From assembly GCF_030297155.1 (NCBI RefSeq), contig NZ_AP028067.1, positions 2,790,001-2,854,000 on the forward strand: DNA of 64,000 nucleotides, given 5' to 3'. Position numbers and translations under genes: made by a program. How positions within the stretch are numbered: position 1 is the stretch's first letter; every line of letters starts with the position of its first letter. Below the pieces are notes generated by a model. The model did not search any database, had not been told where the DNA came from, and was given only the letters and a program-made list of their open reading frames with translations. This DNA is from Vibrio sp. FE10. Its GTDB lineage: Bacteria; Pseudomonadota; Gammaproteobacteria; Enterobacterales; Vibrionaceae. This document shows positions 9,289 through 18,300 of the stretch, piece by piece.

Positions 9289-9637
9289 TGTCTTTGTTCT
9301 CCAAATAATGGCTGCATGGTATCAGTTTTACTTTCAGCAACAAGCGTTGCTTTTGCAAAAAACACTCAATTGACGCCCTATCTCAACAACCTAAATAGAC
9401 AAACTCAGCTTCTCAAAAGTTGTTTGTCAAAAACCCCTCAGGAAATGTGAATTTTCTATCAATCCGGCCTATAAGAAAGCTCTCAAAATTGGTATGATTA
9501 CCGCCATTTTTGTGAACTTAAACAGAGTCTGTTGTTCATTTCAGCATTAAATCGTTAACTAGACGCATAATTAGCCAAATTTAATGCCCACGAAATAACG
9601 GCCACTCTTATTCATCCTTGAATTGAAGGAAACGCGT
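9289..9637. promoter_or_regulatory. yecM-argS divergent intergenic region with candidate argS -10
   Basis: This 349-bp AT-rich spacer holds an extended -10 (TGG then TATGAT, 9490-9498), about 140 bases before the argS start. I recognise no operator, repeat or small ORF in the rest. Confidence 0.35.
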
Positions 9638-11371
9638 GTGAATATCCAAGCACTGATTAATGACAAAGTATCTCAGGCTCTAGAAGCCGCTGGCGCACCT
9701 GCAGGCTCTCCTGCGGCTGTTCGCCAATCTGCAAAACCACAATTTGGTGACTACCAAGCAAACGGCGTTATGGGTGTTGCTAAACGACTAGGCACTAACC
9801 CTCGAGAATTTGCTCAAAAAGTATTGGACGTTCTAAACCTAGACGGTATCGCTTCTAAAGTTGAAATCGCAGGTCCAGGTTTCCTAAACATCTTCCTAGA
9901 TGAAGCATTCCTAGCACAACAAGCAGACTCAGCACTGGCTGACTCTCGCCTTGGTGTTGCAGCAGCTGAAGCACAAACCATTGTTGCTGACTACTCTGCA
10001 CCAAACGTTGCAAAAGAAATGCACGTTGGCCACCTACGTTCAACGATCATCGGTGATGCTGTTGTTCGTACACTTGAGTTCTTAGGTCATAAAGTTATCC
10101 GTGCTAACCACATTGGTGACTGGGGTACTCAATTCGGTATGCTTATCGCAAACCTTGAGCGTATCCAAGCTGAAACTGGCGAAGTTTCAATGGAGCTTTC
10201 AGATCTTGAACAGTTCTACCGTGAATCTAAAAAGCTTTACGACGAAGACGAAGAATTCGCAGTAAAAGCACGTGGCTACGTAGTGAAACTGCAAAGCGGC
10301 GACGCATACTGCGCTGAAATGTGGAAAAAGCTGGTTGACGTAACTATGGTTCAAAACCAACGTAACTACGATCGCCTAAACGTATCACTGACACGTGATG
10401 ATGTGATGGGTGAAAGTATGTACAACCACATGCTTTCAAACATCGTTGCTGATCTACAAGCACAAGGCCTAGCAAAAGAGTCTGACGGCGCACAAGTTGT
10501 ATTCCTAGACGAATACAAAAACAAAGACGGCGACCCTATGGGCGTTATCGTGCAAAAACGTGACGGTGGCTTCCTTTACACCACAACCGATATTGCCTGT
10601 GCTAAATACCGTTTCGAAGAACTGGGCGCAGATCGCGTACTTTACTTCATTGACTCTCGTCAGCACCAACACCTAATGCAAGCTTGGACTATCGTTCGTA
10701 AAGCGGGTTATGTTCCTGAGTCTGTATCTCTTGAGCACCACGCATTCGGCATGATGCTAGGTAAAGATGGTAAGCCATTTAAAACTCGTGCAGGCGGTAC
10801 AGTTCGTCTTGCTGATCTTCTGGATGAAGCAGAAGTACGTGCAACTCAGCTAATTGAATCTAAAAACCCTGAGCTAGCAGAAGACGAGAAAAAAACCATC
10901 GCGAACACAGTTGCTATGGCGGCTGTTAAATACGCAGACCTTTCTAAGCACCGTACCACTGATTACGTGTTCGACTGGGAAAACATGCTGGCATTTGAAG
11001 GCAACACAGCACCGTACATGCAGTACGCGTACACTCGTGTCGCTTCAATCTTTGCTAAAGCAGGCATTTCTATGGACTCTCTTGAAGGTGAAATCAAAAT
11101 CACTGAAGAGAAAGAGAAAGCACTTATCGCGAAACTTCTACAATTTGAAGAAGCGGTACAGTCTGTTGCTCGTGAAGGTCAACCACACATCATGTGTAGC
11201 TACCTGTTCGAACTTGCTGGTCAATTCTCTAGCTTCTACGAAGCATGCCCTATCCTTGTGGCTGAAGACGAAACCGTTAAACAGAGCCGCCTGAAGCTTG
11301 CTGCACTAACAGCGAAGACTATCAAGCAAGGCCTGTCGCTTCTAGGTATCGAAACTCTAGAGCGTATGTAA
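9638..11371 (+). CDS. argS: Arginyl-tRNA synthetase
   Basis: A class I aminoacyl-tRNA synthetase that charges tRNA-Arg. Starting at GTG 9638 gives 577 residues, the E. coli length, beginning [10 protein letters not shown] and preceded by GAAGGA at a 7-base spacing. An upstream in-frame TTG at 9623 adds five residues with no family support. The N-terminal Add-1 domain contains [11 protein letters not shown], the HIGH-like motif HVGH is at 129-132, and a C-terminal DALR helical domain follows. As usual for ArgRS, a canonical KMSKS is absent; the sequence [17 protein letters not shown] lies in that region. Confidence 0.97.
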   Translation: MNIQALINDKVSQALEAAGAPAGSPAAVRQSAKPQFGDYQANGVMGVAKRLGTNPREFAQKVLDVLNLDGIASKVEIAGPGFLNIFLDEAFLAQQADSALADSRLGVAAAEAQTIVADYSAPNVAKEMHVGHLRSTIIGDAVVRTLEFLGHKVIRANHIGDWGTQFGMLIANLERIQAETGEVSMELSDLEQFYRESKKLYDEDEEFAVKARGYVVKLQSGDAYCAEMWKKLVDVTMVQNQRNYDRLNVSLTRDDVMGESMYNHMLSNIVADLQAQGLAKESDGAQVVFLDEYKNKDGDPMGVIVQKRDGGFLYTTTDIACAKYRFEELGADRVLYFIDSRQHQHLMQAWTIVRKAGYVPESVSLEHHAFGMMLGKDGKPFKTRAGGTVRLADLLDEAEVRATQLIESKNPELAEDEKKTIANTVAMAAVKYADLSKHRTTDYVFDWENMLAFEGNTAPYMQYAYTRVASIFAKAGISMDSLEGEIKITEEKEKALIAKLLQFEEAVQSVAREGQPHIMCSYLFELAGQFSSFYEACPILVAEDETVKQSRLKLAALTAKTIKQGLSLLGIETLERM

Positions 11372-11400
11372 TTCCCTCCGGGTTACAATGAATAAATACA

Positions 11401-11430
11401 AAGGTTGATGTGAGAGCATCAACCTTTTGT
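11401..11430 (+). terminator. argS terminator
   Basis: A perfect stem AAGGTTGATG / CATCAACCTT with a 6-base loop is followed by TTGTTTT. The same stem core recurs after gltA and between the DUF1853 gene and pgm. Confidence 0.85.
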
Positions 11431-11477
11431 TTTATCTAACGTATACTGAATTCAAGAAATCGAAATGGATAATAATA

Positions 11478-11906
11478 ATGAGCTTTGAACTTCACCCACA
11501 GTTAGCAAAAGACACCACGCTTATCGGCGAATTTCCACTAAGCTTGGCACTGCTAAGCAAAGACAGCGCAGTGCCTTGGGTTATCTTGGTACCAAAACGT
11601 GCCAACCTAAAAGAACTGCACCATCTGCCAATGAAAGAACAACAGCAGTTCTTGCTTGAATCTCAAGCGGTAAGCCAAGCATTAGAAGCGACATTCCAAC
11701 CAGACAAGCTAAACCTAGGCGCGCTGGGTAACATGGTGCCACAACTGCACATTCATCATATTGCACGCTTCAAAGACGACATCGCATGGCCAGGCCCTGT
11801 ATGGGGCAATACCAAAGGTGAACAGCGCAGTGAAGAAGAACAAGCAGCAATCCATACTCGCATCCAAAATGTTCTGTCATTGAGCTCTATCTTCAAGAAA
11901 GCGTAA
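11478..11906 (+). CDS. HIT-domain protein
   Basis: A 142-residue histidine-triad nucleotide-binding hydrolase or transferase of unknown substrate. The motif QLHIHHIARF (around residues 92-101) is the HIT signature, followed by the subfamily stretch WPGPVW. The N-terminal fold includes FPLSLALLSKDSAVPWVILV. I chose the ATG at 11478 because the 17 residues encoded upstream start from a TTG inside the argS terminator. It is convergent with feoC across a shared terminator. Confidence 0.88.
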   Translation: MSFELHPQLAKDTTLIGEFPLSLALLSKDSAVPWVILVPKRANLKELHHLPMKEQQQFLLESQAVSQALEATFQPDKLNLGALGNMVPQLHIHHIARFKDDIAWPGPVWGNTKGEQRSEEEQAAIHTRIQNVLSLSSIFKKA

Positions 11907-11961
11907 CTCGAGTTCATCTCATTACGCTTTAAAGCAAGACAGTTCAGGAAAGACACATGAC

Positions 11962-12001
11962 AAAAAGCCGCTCATCTAAAAATAGGTGAGCGGCTTTTTT
12001 A
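11962..12001. terminator. Bidirectional terminator between the HIT gene and feoC
   Basis: AAAAAGCCGCTCA and TGAGCGGCTTTTT form a long stem with A and T runs on the outside. It ends the plus-strand HIT transcript and the minus-strand feo transcript. Confidence 0.88.
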
Positions 12002-12042
12002 TTGTCTAATCTCGCCATTTCAACGAGAGTATGAAACCAGAA

Positions 12043-12273
12043 CTACATCATCACATTCAGTGACAGACCATCTTGTTTGCTGATGGTGTAACGAATACGT
12101 GTTGTATGGCCATGCTTGTTGGTATCGACCAAGCGGGAAACTTTCCCTTTCTTGACCCAAACACTCAGCATCGCATCGACACCGTCTTCGCTCATACCAA
12201 ACTTAGACGCAAGTTCACTGCGAGCTGCAACGCCCTCGTTATCAATGTATTGATGAAGTTCAGTTAAGATCAT
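12043..12273 (-). CDS. feoC: Ferrous iron transport protein FeoC
   Basis: A 76-residue winged-helix protein that ends the feoABC operon and overlaps feoB by 4 bp (translational coupling). FeoC binds the N-terminal domain of FeoB and may stabilise or regulate it. The helix-turn-helix segment is RSELASKFGMSEDGVDAML. Enteric FeoC has a cysteine cluster that binds Fe-S; this protein has no cysteine at all, so an Fe-S switch is ruled out here. Confidence 0.9.
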   Translation of the reverse strand: MILTELHQYIDNEGVAARSELASKFGMSEDGVDAMLSVWVKKGKVSRLVDTNKHGHTTRIRYTISKQDGLSLNVMM

Positions 12274-14543
12274 ACTACTTGCACCTCTAATGCTTTCTGC
12301 TTACTGCCGACTTTCTTGAAGACTCGATAGGTCAGTACAAAGCCACCAGCAATCACAACCATCCATACCGCACTACTAACTGGGTGAGCAGCGAAGTTTG
12401 CCGCTTGGTAATAGAAGGTCGCACCGAAATAGCCAAGTGCCATTGTCCAAACCGCGATAAAACGCGCAAACATCTGACCAAATTCACGAACATAAGCACC
12501 CATCGCTGCGACACAAGGTGTGTAAAGCAAGATTAGGATTAAGTAAGCAAATGCAGCATGACCAGAAACAAATTTGTCTTTCAGGTTACCAAAGATAGAT
12601 GAGTCAACTTCTTGGTCTGCAGCCACAGAGCCCGAATCTGATAAGTCACCCACTTCAATACCTAGCGGATCTGAATAGCTCAAGCCAGATAGATTTTCAG
12701 GGATAGTCATTACCGCTTCTTGCAGGCTTGCCGCTAAATCGAATTCAGCCGCTTCTTCGTCTGATGGCGTCGTGTACAAGCTATTTAATGTACCGACAAC
12801 CGCTTCTTTCGCAAAGATACCTGTGATGATACCAACCGTTGCAGGCCAGTTCTCTTCAGTAATACCAATCGGTTGGAACACCGGCGTTACAACTTGCGCA
12901 GCTTTAGACAACACTGAATTTTCGCTGTCTTCGTTACCAAAGCTTCCGTCCATACCTAGAGAGTTCAAGAAGCTCAGGATTGCCACAACCATTACGATTG
13001 TTTTACCTGCACCAAGCACGAAACGCTTCAATTTCTGCCACGTTTTTAGCATCACGTTTTGCACGGTTGGCAATTCGTAATCCGGCATTTCCATGACCAA
13101 GCTATCGCTGCTGCCAGGATAGATTGTATTTTTAAGGAATAGACCCGTGAACACAGAAGCAACAATACCCATGATGTACAAAGCGAATACTACGTTTTGT
13201 CCGGCACCTGGGAAGAACGCTGCTGCAAACAGTGCGTATACTGGTAGACGAGCACCACATGACATAAACGGTGCCATTGATGCAGCCAGTTTACGCTCAC
13301 GCTCTTGGTCAAGAGTACGTGTTGCCATGATCGAAGGAACGTTACAGCCAAAACCAAGTACCAGAGGAACAAAAGCCTTACCCGGCAAGCCGATTTTCTG
13401 CATTACTTTATCAAGTACAAATGCAGCACGCGCCATGTAACCTGAACTTTCTAGTACCGCTAAGAATAGGTAAAGAGCAGCGATTACCGGAATAAAGGTA
13501 GCAACCGTTTGAATACCGCCACCGATACCATCGGCAAGGATTGTCACTAGCCAAACAGGTAAGTGTCCATCTAATAAGTGATGGCCACCATCAACCAATA
13601 ACGCACCTACGCCAATATCAAAGAAATCGATAAACGCACTACCGATATTGATAGAGAACATGAACATCAAGTACATAATGACGAAGAAGAAAGGAATACC
13701 GACCCACTTGTTCAAAATGAATTGGTCTGCTTTTTCTGTGAAGTTTCGGCTTAGCTTGCCTTCACTGCGGCGAACACGCTTACAAAGGTCATGTAGAAAA
13801 GTGTATTTTGCATCGGCAACCGCGAGGTCAATATCAAAGTCAGCACTCAGGCGCACGCTATCAATTTGAGTACGAGGCTGAGGAGCAAGGCCATTTAGAA
13901 CCAAGTAATCATTTTCTAAAGCACGAATCGCGAGCGCTCTATGCGATACATCAGCATCATCAAATTGTGATTCAACAGAAGGGATTAGTGCTTCTAATGC
14001 TGCGTCGTAATCGATAGAGATAGGGTCAAGGCTCACACCTTGAACAAGTAACTTATGGAGGCGTTCTTTAAAGCGAACCACTTGGCCTTTGTCGTTTGCA
14101 GACAAGCTCAGAACTGGACAGCCTAGCTCTTTCTCTAGCGCTTTAAGGTTAATGACCTGACGCTCACGCTTTAATACATCCATTTTGTTCAATACAACGA
14201 TCATTGGGCGACCCAACTCTCGCAATTGTAATGTCATGTATAAGCTTCTTTCCAAACAGCTCGCATCAACAACATTGATGATCACATCTGCTGGGTGAGT
14301 AAGCACAGCGCGAGATGCAATAGACTCATCGATGCTGTTCGCGTCATTGCCACTGTCTAGCGCGTAGATACCGGGTAAATCGGTAAGCTGAAACTGATCA
14401 CCAGCGTGCGAATAGACACCCGTCTTTTTTTCTACGGTCACACCGACCCAGTTACCAACGTGCTGCTTGGCACCAGTCAGTGCATTAAATAATGTTGTTT
14501 TACCACTATTCGGGTTACCAACGGTGAGAACTTGATAATCCAT
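12270..14543 (-). CDS. feoB: Ferrous iron transporter FeoB
   Basis: A 757-residue inner-membrane Fe(II) transporter with an N-terminal G-protein domain. G1 GNPNSGKTT is at 9-17, G3 DLPG at 55-58 and G4 NKMD at 119-122. After a helical linker come the two Gate repeats with conserved cysteines (GFGCNVPSIMATRTL and YTPCVAAMGAYVREFGQMF). It abuts feoA with no gap and overlaps feoC by 4 bp, so the three are one operon. Expression is probably repressed by Fur and raised by FNR, given sites upstream of feoA. Confidence 0.97.
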   Translation of the reverse strand: MDYQVLTVGNPNSGKTTLFNALTGAKQHVGNWVGVTVEKKTGVYSHAGDQFQLTDLPGIYALDSGNDANSIDESIASRAVLTHPADVIINVVDASCLERSLYMTLQLRELGRPMIVVLNKMDVLKRERQVINLKALEKELGCPVLSLSANDKGQVVRFKERLHKLLVQGVSLDPISIDYDAALEALIPSVESQFDDADVSHRALAIRALENDYLVLNGLAPQPRTQIDSVRLSADFDIDLAVADAKYTFLHDLCKRVRRSEGKLSRNFTEKADQFILNKWVGIPFFFVIMYLMFMFSINIGSAFIDFFDIGVGALLVDGGHHLLDGHLPVWLVTILADGIGGGIQTVATFIPVIAALYLFLAVLESSGYMARAAFVLDKVMQKIGLPGKAFVPLVLGFGCNVPSIMATRTLDQERERKLAASMAPFMSCGARLPVYALFAAAFFPGAGQNVVFALYIMGIVASVFTGLFLKNTIYPGSSDSLVMEMPDYELPTVQNVMLKTWQKLKRFVLGAGKTIVMVVAILSFLNSLGMDGSFGNEDSENSVLSKAAQVVTPVFQPIGITEENWPATVGIITGIFAKEAVVGTLNSLYTTPSDEEAAEFDLAASLQEAVMTIPENLSGLSYSDPLGIEVGDLSDSGSVAADQEVDSSIFGNLKDKFVSGHAAFAYLILILLYTPCVAAMGAYVREFGQMFARFIAVWTMALGYFGATFYYQAANFAAHPVSSAVWMVVIAGGFVLTYRVFKKVGSKQKALEVQVV

Positions 14544-14765
14544 TTAGATAACCTCGATTTGTTCTGCGATGCTTTCACGAATGGCGATTGAAACCCCTCT
14601 CACTTCAACTTGAAGCGGATCACCCATAGGTGCACGGCGAATCAACGTCACCTCGGTTTTTGGCAACATGCCCATGACCATAAGTTTTTTTCTAACTTCT
14701 GGTGTTAAACCTGTTAGTGCAACAATAGAAGCCGCTTTGCCTTGCTCTAGTTGTGAGAGTTTCAT
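14544..14765 (-). CDS. feoA: Ferrous iron transport protein FeoA
   Basis: A 73-residue SH3-like cytosolic protein required for FeoB function in several bacteria, including V. cholerae. The sequence shows the FeoA pattern KLSQLEQGKAASIVAL, KKLMVMGMLPKTEVTLIRRA and GDPLQVEVRGVSIAIR. It is the first gene of feoABC, directly abutting feoB. Confidence 0.94.
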   Translation of the reverse strand: MKLSQLEQGKAASIVALTGLTPEVRKKLMVMGMLPKTEVTLIRRAPMGDPLQVEVRGVSIAIRESIAEQIEVI

Positions 14766-14783
14766 AAGTACCCAATTCGTGAC

Positions 14784-14804
14784 TGATAATGAGAAAGATT
14801 GTTA
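14784..14804 (-). promoter_or_regulatory. Candidate Fur box upstream of feoA
   Basis: Bases 14784-14804 match the 19-bp Fur consensus at 13 positions when read on the minus strand, including an intact CATTATC half. It lies 19 bases before the feoA start codon. Iron repression of feo by Fur is well known in related bacteria. Confidence 0.45.
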
Positions 14805-14840
14805 TTACGAGCATGATACACATACATGACCACAATTCCA

Positions 14841-14854
14841 TTGTGTGAAATCAA
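14841..14854 (-). promoter_or_regulatory. Candidate FNR site upstream of feoA
   Basis: TTGTGTGAAATCAA matches TTGAT-N4-ATCAA at 8 of 10 positions, about 80 bases upstream of the feoA start. Anaerobic activation of feo by FNR is known in E. coli. Confidence 0.35.
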
Positions 14855-15072
14855 TGTTTTCGAAAATACATACTCGTAAATTTCGTTAAAAACGTTTACG
14901 TCAAAAACGTTACTTTCAACAAGCAACGAGAACTACCTCACTAGTACGAACCAACCAAAACAACACAAAACCACTAATTATCAATAGCTTAAAATAATGT
15001 CGGTTTTCTCATGGCCATCTGTCGTTAATTTTATAAGTAAAATAAGTGGGCAGACGTATAGTTACTCCATCG

Positions 15073-15091
15073 AAGAGAAACTACTTCTCTT
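15073..15091 (+). promoter_or_regulatory. Inverted repeat upstream of the candidate tfoR gene, possible TfoS operator
   Basis: AAGAGAA and TTCTCTT form a perfect 7-bp inverted repeat with a 5-base spacer, ending roughly 8 bases before the inferred 5' end of the sRNA. That is where an AraC-type activator or the promoter core would sit. The protein assignment is inference. Confidence 0.4.
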
Positions 15092-15098
15092 TAATTTT

Positions 15099-15200
15099 AT
15101 TCCAGAGGTGATGTGGCTTGCCATATCACTCCGGCAGCAAGCGAAGGTGTCCTTGACACCCGTGGTATAGTCCCCCCGGCTATGCCACGATATTTTTTTT
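15099..15200 (+). ncRNA. tfoR: Candidate small RNA TfoR
   Basis: There is no gene here, yet the plus strand folds into three consecutive hairpins: 15108-15129 (GTGATGTGGC / GCCATATCAC), 15146-15160 (GGTGTC-CTT-GACACC) and 15161-15189 (CGTGGTATAG / CTATGCCACG). The last is followed by eight Ts, a strong intrinsic terminator. In V. cholerae, as I recall, the 102-nt chitin-induced sRNA TfoR is encoded next to feoA, close to tfoS, and activates tfoX translation for competence. Position, size and neighbours fit. The 5' end is set by the reported length and is uncertain by tens of bases. Confidence 0.7.
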
Positions 15201-15242
15201 CTTCCTCGTTATATCCCCAGAAAATTTACTGCAATCCTAACT

Positions 15243-15284
15243 CTCTATCTCTATCTCTATCTCTATCTCTATCTCTATCTCTAT
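15243..15284. repeat. Perfect hexanucleotide microsatellite (CTCTAT)x7
   Basis: Seven uninterrupted copies of CTCTAT plus a partial CTC at the end lie between the candidate tfoR terminator and the tfoS terminator. Such arrays change copy number by slipped-strand mispairing. In this position it should not alter a coding frame. Confidence 0.95.
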
Positions 15285-15295
15285 CTCGTATGAAC

Positions 15296-15328
15296 ATAAA
15301 AAAGCCCCAACACGAATGTCGAGGCTTA
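15296..15328 (-). terminator. tfoS terminator
   Basis: On the minus strand AAGCCTCGAC pairs with GTTGGGGCTT (two G-T pairs allowed) and is followed by TTTTTT. It lies 44-76 bases beyond the tfoS stop. Confidence 0.7.
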
Positions 15329-15371
15329 GAGTATCTTTATCTATGTGGAAGCAGAGTGAATCCGCAGCTCA

Positions 15372-18300
15372 CTACTCTTCGTTGTTTTCCGCAAACTTAG
15401 AGGGAGACATACCAAAGTGATGCTTAAACCTTTGGCTAAAGTAGGATGGGTCATTGAATCCAGAATCAAAGGCTACGTCTGACACTTTTTCTCCTGCGAG
15501 TAAGCGCTCACAAGCATGTTCAAGACGAACTTCATTCAAGTGTTCCTTGAATGTCTTGTGGTAAGCTAGTTTAAAGCGTCGTTGTAAGCTTCTCTCAGAC
15601 ATAAACAAGTACTTCGCAGCAGTTGCTGTACCAAACTCTGCATCAGCGTAGTGTTCACTCACAAGCTGTGAAACTTTGTTTTTCCACTCTTGTTCCGCAC
15701 TCACTTTTTGTTGTTCTGAGCTTGAAGTCGTGTGCTTAATCGTCTCGATTTGCTCTATGGTACTCGCCTCAAGGTTTTGCAATACTTGATATTCAATTGG
15801 CCAAGACAGCTGGACTTTATTTTGAGAATCCGAGATGAATGCATTAAGTTCGCCACCACTTTGATTCATCAATAAGGGCAGCTTTTCAATATTAAGATCG
15901 GTTGATTTTCCACTGCTGTCGTTAATCGCTGATGCCAGTTTAGGGAAAGGCATGCCATGATCTCTTATCGTAACGACAAGATGACCTTTAACCTCTTCAA
16001 CCAATATCACCATACTCTGCGATTTGAAATTTCGCTTAATGATACTCGCGACCAAGCTATTAAAGATAATATCGAGATTAAAATACAACAGCGACACATG
16101 TCGATGCTTGGTTTCAACGCTGATATCGAGCTCTATTCCCGCTTTGGTTAAGTCATCCTTCCAAGCTTTGAGTACCGACTCCAAGATCAAAATCACGTCG
16201 TAACAAACCGTTCCCTCTCCCTCTTGGCTATTACTCAATTGAGCTAAACCGTTTTTTAACGCTAGGATCGGGGATTTACCATGGTCATCATTCCAGTTGG
16301 GTAACATGACAGCAATTTGGTTTACTTCAGCGGACAATTCTTTCGCTGTATGAGAAACCAGTACATTTTTAACAGACAGTTGCTTTTTGAGTTGTTGATT
16401 GGTCGTTAATAGAATCCGACTTTGATGCCTTAACTGATCGGTCTTTAAAGCGACTTGCGCTTTTAAATGTCTATTGGCAAAAGTCACGTAGCGTGAACGC
16501 CAGAAGACTAGAATGGTGACCACACAAATAAGAAGTATCAAGAAACTCGCGGCTGCCCAATTACTTAGATACCAAGGCTCAGCTATCGAGAAACTTTGAT
16601 TGGTGGAAACAAAACGATAATGCGAGTCCTTCACCGGCTTCACTTCGAGCGTGTAGTCACCGGGAAGCAAGTGGTCTAGCGTGAGTAAGCCTCCCTCAAA
16701 CTCGCTCCAAGGCTCATTGTCGTTGAGCCTATACTCCATCGCTGGAGCAAACGTCGCGGGTAAAATACCAAGCTTGAAGCCAATGGAAGAGCCATAAGGT
16801 ATCTCTTTTAAATCAACCGTTCTTCCGCCAAGCGATACGGTTTCTTGGTCAACACTGATCTTGCTTAATAAGGCTCGGCTATGAGGTGTCGTCGATACCA
16901 GTAACTCATTGGACAATGCACTTACCACGCCATACTTAGAGCCTAAAACGAGTCTAGACGATTGATTTTCTTCACTGTAAAACAACTCACAAGCGCCCGC
17001 CGCTAATTCATTGGTGATCAAGCCAAATGGAGAACCGATGTGTTTATGCAACTGACCATCGAGCCCGTAATAGCTGACCCCCTTCGATGATCCTAGCCAC
17101 ACACCATTGTCATCGCTGATTAAACAATTCGGGCTGATATTGTCTTCGACAAGAGCGATCTCTTCGATGATGTTGCTGTCATAAGGAATTCGGTACACAC
17201 CGTAACTGCCAGCAAACCACTGAGAACCGTCCTTTGCTTGCTCAATATCGACAACTTTGCCAAATCGCTCACTCGAACGACTGAAACTGATTCTCTTATC
17301 GATAAATGAATAAAAGCCATGATCCGTGCCGATGTAAACACTGCCTTGCAAGCCTATATTGAGGTCTGTAATTTTTGCGGGGAGAAACTTATCAACTAAC
17401 CAATCTGTACCATAAGACGCTAACTGCATGGTCGGGATTGATAAAGAATACAGACTTTGTCCCGACGTCATCCACAAAACTTGGTTAGGCTGCAGAGCAA
17501 AGTTCTCAACATGAACACCCTGAATCGCTCTCGGCAATTCAAGCGGCTCAGGATCCAACGTCTGGGTATTAAAACTGAGAATGCCCTCTTCGGTGGCTAT
17601 CCAGATTGAAGAACCTAAGACCTCAAAATCTTGAACGGGTTTTGTATAAACACGAATTGGAAGATCTTCACTTTGTGAATCGACCAAATACAGGCCCATA
17701 GATGACGCGACCCAAGATAAATGTTCATCAACAGGCTGCACTTTGTTAATCACAACACTACTCGAGTGCATCCCCATTCCGTTAAGTGGCGTTCGAGAGA
17801 AAGTCTTACTAAACAATGAAAAATAGCGAATACCATTATTGGTCGCGACCCACATACCACCAGCATGATCATTAATCAGCGAGTATATTTTCTCACCCGG
17901 TAACGAAAAATCTTGATTGGTCGCACGCTTGAAGTGAGTCGTTTGTCCCGTGATAAAATTGTAACTCACTAACCCATGCTCAGTACCAATCCAATATTGG
18001 TCAGAGGTTTCAGCAAGGGATAGCACATGTGACCCACGAACATACGTCACTTGATCTGGGTTCGAGAGATCGACAATGACCGCACCATTTAAGGTGCCGA
18101 TGACGAGTTCACGCCGAGTGTTAGAGAAATAAACCGTTTCTATGTGATTCTTTTCCGATGCCGTGATGTGCGTAAACTCTTGTTGGTCAGAAAGATAGAC
18201 ACCAGCACTGGTCGCTAAGACCCACTTCGACAATACCCACTCAGCATCGTTAATCGTAATATCGCTGCTGTTGTTATATCGGTACAACTTAAGCAGTGAA

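Noticed and set aside
9623..9637. TTG start for argS five codons upstream
   Set aside because: The GTG at 9638 has GAAGGA at a good distance, and the family N-terminus MNIQAL begins there.
15243..15284. CRISPR-like array
   Set aside because: It is a plain hexamer with no spacers.
15113..15400. Plus-strand open frame across tfoR and the microsatellite, encoding a Leu-Ser repeat
   Set aside because: It spans a strong terminator and owes its length to the hexamer repeat; there is no ribosome site.
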